Position numbers and translations under genes: made by a program
In this document: positions 56,488 to 64,000 of the stretch, one piece after another
Layout of the letters: every line of letters begins with the position of its first letter
Numbering within the stretch: the first letter of the stretch is position 1
The notes under the pieces: model-generated
What the model was told of the DNA's origin: nothing
Databases searched by the model: none
What the model saw: only the letters and a program-made list of their open reading frames with translations
DNA from: Bacillus sp. 1NLA3E
GTDB lineage: Bacteria > Bacillota > Bacilli > Bacillales > Cytobacillaceae
NCBI RefSeq assembly: GCF_000242895.2
Contig: NC_021171.1
Span: 62,001 to 126,000, forward strand
Direction of reading: 5' to 3'
DNA: 64,000 nt

Positions 56488-56626
56488 TGTTGTTGAATTA
56501 TATAACATTTGTACCGCAGACAGTAGGTGTCAACTTGACTTAATATCCTACCGAGGTCATACGATAGATTTTAAGATTCACTATTGTATACAATCCTCCA
56601 TGTCTGCTCGACGTGGAGGTTTTTTA
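56488..56626 (+). promoter_or_regulatory. Ribosomal protein L10 leader with attenuator
   Basis: The leader between the promoter and rplJ has the expected features of the Firmicute L10 leader: a structured region (CAGACAGTAGGTGTC, later CCTACCGAGGTC) followed by a terminator, CCTCCATGTC (56595-56604) with GACGTGGAGG (56610-56619) and T7. Binding of the L10(L12)4 complex is known to favour termination. Confidence 0.7.
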
Positions 56627-56667
56627 TTGGCCGGTATGAATGTAGTAAAACTACAGGAGGTGTAAAG

Positions 56668-57168
56668 ATGAGCAACGCTATCGAACAAAAGAAACAAATC
56701 GTAGAAGAAATTGCTGACAAATTAAAAGCAAGTAAATCAACGATCGTGGTTGACTACCGTGGCTTGACTGTTGGAGAAGTGACTGAACTTCGTAAGCAAC
56801 TTCGTGAAGCAGGCGTTGAGTTTAAGGTTTATAAAAACTCAATGACTCGCCGTGCGGCAGATTCACTTGATCTTTCTGAAATAAACACAGCTCTTACTGG
56901 TCCTAACGCAATTGCGTTCAGTGCCGAAGATGTTGTTGCTCCTGCAAAAATTTTAAATGATTTCGCGAAAAAACACGAAGCGCTTGAAATTAAAGCAGGT
57001 ATTATTGAAGGAACGATTGCTTCAGTAGAAGAGGTTAAAGCTCTTGCGGAACTACCATCTCGCGAAGGTTTACTATCTATGTTACTCAGCGTTCTTCAAG
57101 CACCTATTCGCAATCTTGCTCTTGCTACAAAAGCTGTGGCAGACCAAAAAGAAGAACAAGGCGCGTAA
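56668..57168 (+). CDS. rplJ: Ribosomal protein uL10
   Basis: 166 residues. N-terminal rRNA-binding part ([20 protein letters not shown], then [13 protein letters not shown]) and a C-terminal helix that holds L7/L12 dimers. The frame is open further up through the attenuator, but ATG 56668 has CAGGAGGTG 6 bases before it and the standard N-terminus. 54 bases separate it from rplL. Confidence 0.96.
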   Translation: MSNAIEQKKQIVEEIADKLKASKSTIVVDYRGLTVGEVTELRKQLREAGVEFKVYKNSMTRRAADSLDLSEINTALTGPNAIAFSAEDVVAPAKILNDFAKKHEALEIKAGIIEGTIASVEEVKALAELPSREGLLSMLLSVLQAPIRNLALATKAVADQKEEQGA

Positions 57169-57222
57169 GCTAATTTTATCGGTTAACTATTAAACAACCA
57201 ACATTCTAAGGAGGAAAATAAA

Positions 57223-57582
57223 ATGACTAAAGAACAAATCATTGAAGCAGTTAAAAGTATGACTGTTTTAGAATTAAACGACTTAGTAAAAGCAATTGAA
57301 GAAGAGTTCGGCGTAACTGCTGCTGCTCCTGTAGCTGTAGCTGCTGGTGGCGCTGCTGCTGTTGAAGAGCAAACTGAATTCGACGTAATCCTTGCATCAC
57401 CTGGAGATCAAAAAATTAAAGTTATCAAGGCTGTACGTGAACTTACAGGTCTTGGACTTAAAGAAGCTAAGGAACTTGTTGATAACACTCCTAAAGCTGT
57501 TAAAGAAGGCATTTCTAAAGCAGAAGCTGAAGAAGTTAAAGCTAAACTTGAAGAAGTTGGCGCTAACGTAGAAGTTAAGTAA
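57223..57582 (+). CDS. rplL: Ribosomal protein bL12 (L7/L12)
   Basis: 119 residues: N-terminal dimer domain ([20 protein letters not shown]), an alanine-rich hinge ([15 protein letters not shown]) and a C-terminal domain binding elongation factors ([20 protein letters not shown]). AAGGAGGA is 10 bases before ATG 57223. A terminator follows. Confidence 0.97.
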   Translation: MTKEQIIEAVKSMTVLELNDLVKAIEEEFGVTAAAPVAVAAGGAAAVEEQTEFDVILASPGDQKIKVIKAVRELTGLGLKEAKELVDNTPKAVKEGISKAEAEEVKAKLEEVGANVEVK

Positions 57583-57594
57583 TTTTACTTTGAG

Positions 57595-57622
57595 AAAGCT
57601 CGCTGAATAAGCGAGCTTTTTT
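57595..57622 (+). terminator. Terminator after rplL
   Basis: AAAGCTCGC (57595-57603) pairs with GCGAGCTTT (57611-57619), followed by T-rich sequence. Confidence 0.85.
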
Positions 57623-57715
57623 GCTTTTTCTTTTCAAATAACATATAATACCTTTCGGAAAAGCTTTATTTCGACCTCGAAGTCTTCTATATATCTCTCC
57701 AATGGAGGTGATTTT

Positions 57716-58318
57716 ATGACAGATCATTATTACTCCCGCAAACAGAATGTTGCCAGTGACCCTAAGTACTGGAACTTTACCTTAAAGGGACATCCTTTTC
57801 GTTTTAAAACAGATAACGGAGTTTTTTCAAAGAAAGAAGTCGATTTTGGTTCCCAGCTTTTAATTGATACTTTCGAACCTACTGATGAACAAGGATTGAT
57901 CCTTGATGTTGGATGTGGTTACGGACCAATTGGTCTTTCGCTTGCTAAAAGCTTCCCAAGTGCAACTGTACATATGATAGATGTGAATGAAAGAGCGCTG
58001 GGACTTTCGCAAGAAAATGCGGGATTAAACAACTTGACGAATGTCCAAATTTATCAAAGTAATTGTTTGTCGGAAGTGTCCGAAACCTTATTTTCAGATA
58101 TTTTAACCAACCCACCTATTCGTGCTGGGAAAAACGTTGTCCATGCGATTTTTGAGCAAAGTTCACAACGTATTCGTTCAGGTGGATCATTGTGGGTTGT
58201 GATTCAAAAAAAACAAGGTGCACCATCAGCGATAACTAAGCTTACAGAGCTTTTCGATGAAGTTGAAACAGTTGCGAAGAGTAAGGGGTATTTTATAATA
58301 AAGGCAAAAAAATATTGA
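57716..58318 (+). CDS. ybxB: RsmC-like class I methyltransferase YbxB
   Basis: 200 residues of the small methyltransferase family related to the C-terminal half of RsmC. The SAM-binding loop is LDVGCGYGPIGLSLA, followed by an acidic ribose contact (VHMIDVN), and the catalytic NPPIRAG replaces the NPPF/NPPY seen in many N-methyltransferases. RNA (rRNA guanine N2) methylation is likely but the substrate is not established to me. Conserved between rplL and rpoB. GGAGGTGA precedes ATG 57716. The stop overlaps the rpoB promoter. Confidence 0.88.
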   Translation: MTDHYYSRKQNVASDPKYWNFTLKGHPFRFKTDNGVFSKKEVDFGSQLLIDTFEPTDEQGLILDVGCGYGPIGLSLAKSFPSATVHMIDVNERALGLSQENAGLNNLTNVQIYQSNCLSEVSETLFSDILTNPPIRAGKNVVHAIFEQSSQRIRSGGSLWVVIQKKQGAPSAITKLTELFDEVETVAKSKGYFIIKAKKY

Positions 58319-58343
58319 CTCAACATGGTGGTTATGTTAATAT
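58315..58343 (+). promoter_or_regulatory. Promoter of rpoB-rpoC
   Basis: TTGACT (58315-58320), 17 bases, TAATAT (58338-58343) with a TG extension at 58335-58336. A leader of about 235 bases follows before rpoB, in which I recognise no known regulatory RNA. Confidence 0.7.
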
Positions 58344-58588
58344 TATAAAATGCCAATAGATTAGTTTCCGTAAAAATGCTAAATTCATCATTTATTGTAT
58401 AAATTTGGTTATTCACGGAAAAGCTAACAAAATAATAGTTCGTCATGTGAAATTGCGGTTTTTGACAGAAAAACCCTTTTTCTTTTTGTCTTACGAGGAA
58501 TTCAAGTTAGAAAGCTATCTAACTTCCGTTTTTCTTCGTGAGATGGCAATAGATGTAATAATAACGCTTGATTTGAGGGGTGAATCAG

Positions 58589-61500
58589 TTGACAGGTCAA
58601 CTAGTTCAGTATGGACGACACCGCCAGCGGAGAAGTTATGCAAGGATCAGTGAAGTTTTAGAGTTACCGAATCTCATTGAAATTCAAACTTCTTCTTATC
58701 AGTGGTTTCTCGATGAGGGTTTACGAGAAATGTTTCAAGATATTTCTCCAATTGAAGACTTTACCGGTAACCTATCGCTTGAATTTATTGATTACAGCTT
58801 AGGTGCTCCAAAGTATTCCGTTGAGGAGTCGAAAGAACGCGATGTAACTTACTCTGCACCATTGCGAGTAAAAGTTCGTCTTGTGAACAAAGAAACTGGT
58901 GAAGTAAAAGACCAAGATGTATTTATGGGCGACTTCCCACTAATGACTGAGACAGGGACATTTGTTATTAATGGGGCAGAACGCGTCATTGTTTCTCAGT
59001 TAGTGCGTTCTCCAAGTGTTTATTTCAGTGGAAAATTGGATAAGAACGGTAAGAAAGGGTATACTGCGACCGTAATCCCTAACCGTGGTGCTTGGCTTGA
59101 GTATGAAACAGATGCCAAGGATGTCGTGTATGTAAGAATAGATCGTACTCGGAAACTGCCCGTTACGGTTCTTTTGCGTTCCCTAGGGTTCGGGGCCGAT
59201 TCAGAAATTATTGATTTGGTTGGAGATAATGAGTACATCCGTAATACGTTGGAAAAGGATAACACCGAAAGTACTGAAAAAGCGCTACTTGAAATTTATG
59301 AGCGTCTTCGTCCTGGTGAACCACCAACTGTGGATAATGCAAAAAGTTTATTAGTTTCTAGATTTTTTGATCCAAAACGTTATGATTTAGCAAATGTGGG
59401 ACGCTACAAAATTAATAAAAAGCTTCATATTAAAAATAGACTTTTCGGTCAACGTTTAGCAGAAACATTAGTAGACCCTGAAACTGGGGAAATTATTGCT
59501 GAAAAAGGCACAACGTTGGATCGACGTACATTGGATCGTATTATTCCACATCTTGAACAAAATATTGGATATAAATCTTTTAGCCCAGCGGGTGGAGTGG
59601 TTGAAGAGGATATCCTCCTTCAATCCATTAAAATTTATGCTCCAAATGATGATGGAGAAAAAGTAATAAACGTAATCGGTAATTCAAATATTGAAGAGCA
59701 AGTTAAAAATATTACGCCTGCCGATATTATTGCTTCAATCAGCTATTTCTTCAACTTGTTACACGGAGTTGGAAATACCGATGATATAGACCATTTAGGG
59801 AACAGACGGTTACGTTCTGTGGGTGAATTGCTACAAAACCAATTCCGTATCGGTTTATCTCGGATGGAACGTGTAGTTCGTGAAAGAATGTCCATTCAAG
59901 ATACGGCGACGATTACACCGCAACAACTTATTAATATCCGTCCTGTTATCGCTTCAATTAAGGAATTTTTCGGAAGCTCTCAGTTATCTCAGTTCATGGA
60001 TCAAACGAATCCGCTTGCTGAATTAACACATAAACGTCGTTTATCTGCGTTAGGACCCGGTGGTTTAACACGTGAACGTGCTGGTATGGAAGTTCGAGAC
60101 GTTCACTATTCCCACTATGGGCGTATGTGTCCAATTGAAACACCTGAGGGACCAAACATTGGATTAATTAACTCATTATCTTCGTTTGCGAAAGTTAATC
60201 GTTTCGGATTTATTGAAACTCCATACCGACGCATCGATGCTGAAACAGGGAAAGTAACCAGTCGTATTGACTATCTAACCGCAGACGAAGAAGACAACTA
60301 TGTAGTTGCCCAAGCGAATGCGCGTTTAGGTGATGATGGTACCTTCCTAGATGAAGATATCGTTGCTCGTTTCCGTGGTGAAAACACAGTTATTCACCGA
60401 GATCGCATCGATTACATGGATGTATCGCCAAAACAGGTTGTATCTGCAGCAACAGCATGTATCCCGTTCTTAGAGAACGATGACTCAAACCGAGCGCTAA
60501 TGGGAGCGAACATGCAACGTCAAGCAGTTCCTCTTTTACAACCTGAGGCACCAAGAGTTGGAACAGGTATGGAATATGTGTCTGCAAAAGACTCTGGAGC
60601 TGCCGTTATTTGTAAACATCCAGGTATCGTTGAGCATGTTGAAGCACGTGAAGTATGGGTACGCCGTGTTTCAATAGTGGACGGTCAAGAAACAAAAGGA
60701 AATCTTGATAAATATCGTATGTTAAAATTTGTCCGTTCTAACCAAGGGACATGTTATAATCAACGTCCAATTGTCAGCCTTGGTGATAATGTAGTAAAAG
60801 GCGAGGTTCTTGCCGATGGCCCTTCTATGGAAAAGGGAGAGCTGGCCCTTGGCCGAAATGTGCTAGTTGCCTTTATGACATGGGATGGTTATAACTACGA
60901 AGATGCGATTATTATGAGTGAACGTTTAGTTAAAGATGATGTATATACATCTATTCATATTGAAGAATATGAATCAGAATCTCGTGATACAAAATTAGGA
61001 CCTGAAGAAATTACTCGCGATATCCCTAATGTTGGTGAAGATGCACTTCGAAACTTAGATGAGCGTGGAATTATTCGGATTGGTGCTGAAGTAAAAGACG
61101 GTGATCTTTTAGTTGGTAAAGTAACACCTAAGGGAGTAACAGAACTAACTGCTGAAGAGCGCTTGTTACATGCAATTTTTGGTGAGAAGGCCCGTGAAGT
61201 ACGTGATACATCACTTCGTGTTCCACACGGCGGTGGAGGAATCGTTCATGATGTTAAAGTTTTTAATCGTGAAGATGGCGATGAACTACCTCCTGGTGTA
61301 AACCAACTTGTTCGTGCTTATATTGTTCAAAAACGTAAGATTCATGAAGGCGATAAGATGGCTGGACGACATGGGAACAAAGGGGTTATCTCTAGGCTTC
61401 TTCCTGAAGAAGATATGCCTTATCTTCCAGATGGTACACCAGTCGACATCATGTTAAACCCACTAGGGGTTCCTTCGCGGATGAATATCGGACAGGTGTT

Positions 61501-62149
61501 AGAATTGCATTTAGGAATGGCTGCAAGAAGTCTAGGTATTCATGTTGCTTCACCGGTATTCGATGGAGCGCGTGAGGAAGATGTTTGGTCAACAATTGAA
61601 GAAGCTGGTATGGCTCGAGATGCAAAAACGGTCCTTTATGACGGACGTTCTGGGGAACCATTTGATAATCGTGTTTCTGTTGGGGTTATGTATATGATCA
61701 AGCTAGCCCACATGGTTGACGATAAATTGCATGCGCGTTCTACTGGACCATACTCACTTGTTACTCAACAACCGCTTGGTGGTAAAGCACAATTTGGTGG
61801 TCAGCGTTTCGGTGAAATGGAGGTATGGGCACTTGAAGCATATGGTGCCGCGTATACTTTACAGGAAATCTTAACCGTTAAATCTGATGATGTAGTCGGT
61901 CGTGTGAAAACATATGAAGCTATTGTGAAGGGCGAAAATGTCCCAGAACCTGGCGTTCCAGAGTCATTTAAAGTATTGATAAAAGAACTTCAGAGCTTAG
62001 GTATGGATGTTAAAATTCTTTCTGGTGACGAGCAAGAAATCGAAATGCGAGACACAGAAGATGATGAAGAAACACAACAAGCAGAGTCGTTAACAATCGC
62101 CCCGGAGCTTGAAAGCATTGAGACGGAAACAGTAGGGACAAAAGAATAA
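58589..62149 (+). CDS. rpoB: RNA polymerase beta subunit
   Basis: 1,186 residues. The protein begins [20 protein letters not shown] as in B. subtilis, with a TTG start 5 bases after GAGGGGTGA; GTG 58580, three codons earlier, overlaps that site. The rifampicin pocket reads [15 protein letters not shown] then [15 protein letters not shown], with no substitution at the usual resistance positions. Fork loop, the [13 protein letters not shown] segment and the C-terminal clamp contact ([16 protein letters not shown]) are present. The C-terminal tail is acidic, a Bacillus feature. Confidence 0.98.
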   Translation: MTGQLVQYGRHRQRRSYARISEVLELPNLIEIQTSSYQWFLDEGLREMFQDISPIEDFTGNLSLEFIDYSLGAPKYSVEESKERDVTYSAPLRVKVRLVNKETGEVKDQDVFMGDFPLMTETGTFVINGAERVIVSQLVRSPSVYFSGKLDKNGKKGYTATVIPNRGAWLEYETDAKDVVYVRIDRTRKLPVTVLLRSLGFGADSEIIDLVGDNEYIRNTLEKDNTESTEKALLEIYERLRPGEPPTVDNAKSLLVSRFFDPKRYDLANVGRYKINKKLHIKNRLFGQRLAETLVDPETGEIIAEKGTTLDRRTLDRIIPHLEQNIGYKSFSPAGGVVEEDILLQSIKIYAPNDDGEKVINVIGNSNIEEQVKNITPADIIASISYFFNLLHGVGNTDDIDHLGNRRLRSVGELLQNQFRIGLSRMERVVRERMSIQDTATITPQQLINIRPVIASIKEFFGSSQLSQFMDQTNPLAELTHKRRLSALGPGGLTRERAGMEVRDVHYSHYGRMCPIETPEGPNIGLINSLSSFAKVNRFGFIETPYRRIDAETGKVTSRIDYLTADEEDNYVVAQANARLGDDGTFLDEDIVARFRGENTVIHRDRIDYMDVSPKQVVSAATACIPFLENDDSNRALMGANMQRQAVPLLQPEAPRVGTGMEYVSAKDSGAAVICKHPGIVEHVEAREVWVRRVSIVDGQETKGNLDKYRMLKFVRSNQGTCYNQRPIVSLGDNVVKGEVLADGPSMEKGELALGRNVLVAFMTWDGYNYEDAIIMSERLVKDDVYTSIHIEEYESESRDTKLGPEEITRDIPNVGEDALRNLDERGIIRIGAEVKDGDLLVGKVTPKGVTELTAEERLLHAIFGEKAREVRDTSLRVPHGGGGIVHDVKVFNREDGDELPPGVNQLVRAYIVQKRKIHEGDKMAGRHGNKGVISRLLPEEDMPYLPDGTPVDIMLNPLGVPSRMNIGQVLELHLGMAARSLGIHVASPVFDGAREEDVWSTIEEAGMARDAKTVLYDGRSGEPFDNRVSVGVMYMIKLAHMVDDKLHARSTGPYSLVTQQPLGGKAQFGGQRFGEMEVWALEAYGAAYTLQEILTVKSDDVVGRVKTYEAIVKGENVPEPGVPESFKVLIKELQSLGMDVKILSGDEQEIEMRDTEDDEETQQAESLTIAPELESIETETVGTKE

Positions 62150-62164
62150 TAATAAAGAATATCA

Positions 62165-62196
62165 GCTCAGTGAGAACTGAATAGTTTTCACTGAGC
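62165..62196 (+). terminator. Hairpin in the rpoB-rpoC spacer
   Basis: GCTCAGTGAGAACT (62165-62178) and AGTTTTCACTGAGC (62183-62196) form a near-perfect 14-bp stem with a GAAT loop. The T run (TTTATTTTTT) starts about 4 bases later, so termination may be partial; a processing or dosage-setting role is possible. Confidence 0.5.
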
Positions 62197-62280
62197 GCCA
62201 TTTATTTTTTCTGTATATAAGTCATTCGGAAAACAATTGCAATAAGGGAAAACCTGAAGATCAAAAGGGAGGTAGGCCCC

Positions 62281-64000
62281 TTGCTAGATGTAAACAATTT
62301 TGAGTATATGAAAATTGGTCTTGCTTCACCGGATAAAATCCGCTCGTGGTCATTTGGTGAGGTTAAGAAACCAGAAACGATTAACTATCGTACACTAAAA
62401 CCAGAAAAAGACGGTTTGTTTTGCGAACGAATTTTTGGTCCGCAAAAGGACTGGGAATGTCATTGCGGTAAGTACAAACGTGTTCGTTATAAAGGCGTTG
62501 TTTGTGATCGTTGTGGTGTAGAGGTAACTCGGGCAAAAGTTCGTCGTGAACGTATGGGTCATATCGAATTAGCAGCACCTGTATCTCATATTTGGTACTT
62601 TAAAGGGATTCCAAGCCGTATGGGTTTGGTTCTTGATATGTCACCAAGAGCGTTGGAAGAGGTTATTTATTTTGCATCTTACGTTGTAACTGAGCCAGGC
62701 GATACTGCTCTTGAAAAGAAACAGCTCCTTTCTGAAAAGGAGTACCGTGCATATCGAGATAAATACAGTAATAAATTCCAAGCCTCAATGGGTGCGGAAG
62801 CAATCAAAAAACTTCTTTTTGACATCGATTTAGAAAAAGAAGTTGATAGCTTAAAAGAAGAGTTAAAAACAGCACAAGGGCAACGTAGAACACGTGCAAT
62901 TAAACGCCTCGAAGTACTAGAAGCATTCCGTGGTTCTGGAAATGAACCTTCATGGATGATTTTAGACGTTCTTCCCGTAATACCACCTGAATTGCGTCCA
63001 ATGGTTCAGCTTGATGGAGGTCGTTTTGCAACATCTGATTTAAATGACTTATATCGCCGTGTTATAAACCGGAACAATCGTTTGAAGCGTTTATTAGATC
63101 TTGGTGCACCGAGCATTATTGTTCAAAACGAAAAACGTATGCTTCAAGAAGCAGTCGACGCTTTAATTGATAATGGCCGTCGCGGTCGTCCTGTTACAGG
63201 ACCTGGAAATCGTCCGTTAAAATCCTTATCACATATGTTAAAAGGAAAGCAAGGTCGTTTCCGTCAAAACTTACTTGGTAAGCGTGTTGATTACTCTGGC
63301 CGTTCGGTTATCGTTGTAGGTCCGAACTTAAAAATGTATCAATGTGGGCTGCCAAAAGAAATGGCTTTAGAACTATTTAAGCCATTCGTGATGAAAGAAC
63401 TAGTTGGAAAAGGGCTGGCTCATAATATCAAGTCAGCAAAGCGTAAAATAGAGCGTGTAAACCCAGAGGTTTGGGATGTTCTTGAAGAAGTAATTAGAGA
63501 ACACCCGGTTTTACTAAACCGTGCCCCAACACTTCACCGTCTAGGGATTCAGGCTTTTGAACCTACCTTGGTAGAAGGTCGTGCGATTCGTCTTCACCCG
63601 CTAGTTTGTACAGCTTATAACGCTGACTTCGATGGAGACCAAATGGCGGTTCACGTACCGTTGTCTGCCGAAGCTCAAGCTGAAGCTCGCTTGTTAATGT
63701 TAGCTGCACAAAATATCTTAAATCCGAAAGATGGTAAGCCAGTTGTAACTCCATCTCAGGATATGGTACTAGGTAACTATTATTTAACAATGGAACGTGA
63801 GGGTGCTGTTGGTGAAGGGATGATCTTTAAAGATCGTAACGAGGCGTTAATTGCTTACCAAAACGGCTATGTTCATTTGCATTCAAGAGTAGCGGTGCAT
63901 GCTGGTTCTTTAGGAAACGTAACCTTTACTGAAGAACAAAATAATAAATTGTTAATTTCAACTGTTGGTAAATTGATCTTTAATGAAATTTTACCGGAGT
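62281..64000 (+). CDS. rpoC: RNA polymerase beta' subunit (3' end outside window)
   Basis: About 573 N-terminal residues of a protein near 1,200. Starts (M)[20 protein letters not shown] from TTG 62281, with GGGAGGT upstream. Zinc-binding cysteines are seen in [13 protein letters not shown] and CDRCG; the lid and rudder region ([20 protein letters not shown]) and the catalytic aspartates NADFDGDQM (from residue 447) are intact. The frame runs off the window at 64000 without a stop. Confidence 0.97.
   Translation, partial: MLDVNNFEYMKIGLASPDKIRSWSFGEVKKPETINYRTLKPEKDGLFCERIFGPQKDWECHCGKYKRVRYKGVVCDRCGVEVTRAKVRRERMGHIELAAPVSHIWYFKGIPSRMGLVLDMSPRALEEVIYFASYVVTEPGDTALEKKQLLSEKEYRAYRDKYSNKFQASMGAEAIKKLLFDIDLEKEVDSLKEELKTAQGQRRTRAIKRLEVLEAFRGSGNEPSWMILDVLPVIPPELRPMVQLDGGRFATSDLNDLYRRVINRNNRLKRLLDLGAPSIIVQNEKRMLQEAVDALIDNGRRGRPVTGPGNRPLKSLSHMLKGKQGRFRQNLLGKRVDYSGRSVIVVGPNLKMYQCGLPKEMALELFKPFVMKELVGKGLAHNIKSAKRKIERVNPEVWDVLEEVIREHPVLLNRAPTLHRLGIQAFEPTLVEGRAIRLHPLVCTAYNADFDGDQMAVHVPLSAEAQAEARLLMLAAQNILNPKDGKPVVTPSQDMVLGNYYLTMEREGAVGEGMIFKDRNEALIAYQNGYVHLHSRVAVHAGSLGNVTFTEEQNNKLLISTVGKLIFNEILPE

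Noticed and set aside
58405-58653. 82-codon frame across the rpoB leader
   Set aside because: It has no ribosome binding site, overlaps rpoB out of frame, and its peptide is not family-like.

Overview
The window is a stretch of about 64 kb from a low-GC, endospore-forming Firmicute of the family Bacillaceae. Gene content and order match the origin-proximal 'mfd to rpoC' block known from Bacillus subtilis almost gene for gene. Sporulation genes (spoVT, yabP, yabQ, spoIIE, yabS, yabT, sigH) and an rRNA-tRNA-rRNA cluster with the B. subtilis trnJ tRNA order support this. The species cannot be fixed from sequence alone. Nearly everything reads on the + strand; the one clear exception is a tRNA-Met.

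Layout. 1-9070: 3' part of mfd, then spoVT, a lipid-flippase-family gene (yabM), yabN/mazG, rqcP (yabO), yabP-yabQ, divIC and yabR. 9071-13794: a minus-strand tRNA-Met, then spoIIE, yabS and yabT. 13969-25171: a fused tilS/hprT gene, ftsH, coaX, hslO, yacD, cysK, then the folate genes folP-folB-folK with yazB and dusB. The pabB-pabA-pabC genes that separate cysK from folP in B. subtilis are absent. 25381-38074: lysS, then two nearly identical 16S-23S-5S operons flanking nine tRNA genes. 38296-44759: the CtsR regulon operon ctsR-mcsA-mcsB-clpC, a tandem pair of hairpin repeats, and radA; disA, which follows radA in B. subtilis, is absent. 45049-53867: yacL, ispD, ispF, gltX, a cysteine T-box with cysE-cysS, mrnC, rlmB, rae1 and sigH. 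53986-64000: rpmG, secE, nusG, rplK, rplA, rplJ, rplL, ybxB, rpoB and the 5' part of rpoC.

The genes are mainly information-processing housekeeping: transcription and its coupled repair (mfd, nusG, sigH, rpoB, rpoC), translation (rRNA, tRNA, ribosomal proteins, aminoacyl-tRNA synthetases, RNA-modifying and RNA-cutting enzymes) and protein quality control (ftsH, hslO, clpC with its adaptors and repressor). Sporulation genes are threaded through them with promoters that look sigma-E, sigma-F, sigma-G and Spo0A dependent. Visible control elements include a CtsR operator, a cysteine T-box, an L10 leader, two L1-site-like hairpins, and a promoter plus terminator in the nusG leader.

I found no CRISPR array, prophage, insertion sequence or clearly new system. 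The items most worth a second look are the TilS-HprT fusion with a retained internal ribosome binding site, the losses of disA and pabBAC, a compensatory base-pair swap between the two 16S copies, the paired L1-like sites, the odd nusG leader, and the short hairpin repeats. Start codons were chosen by ribosome binding site spacing and, where remembered, by family length. Comparisons with B. subtilis are from memory, not from a search.
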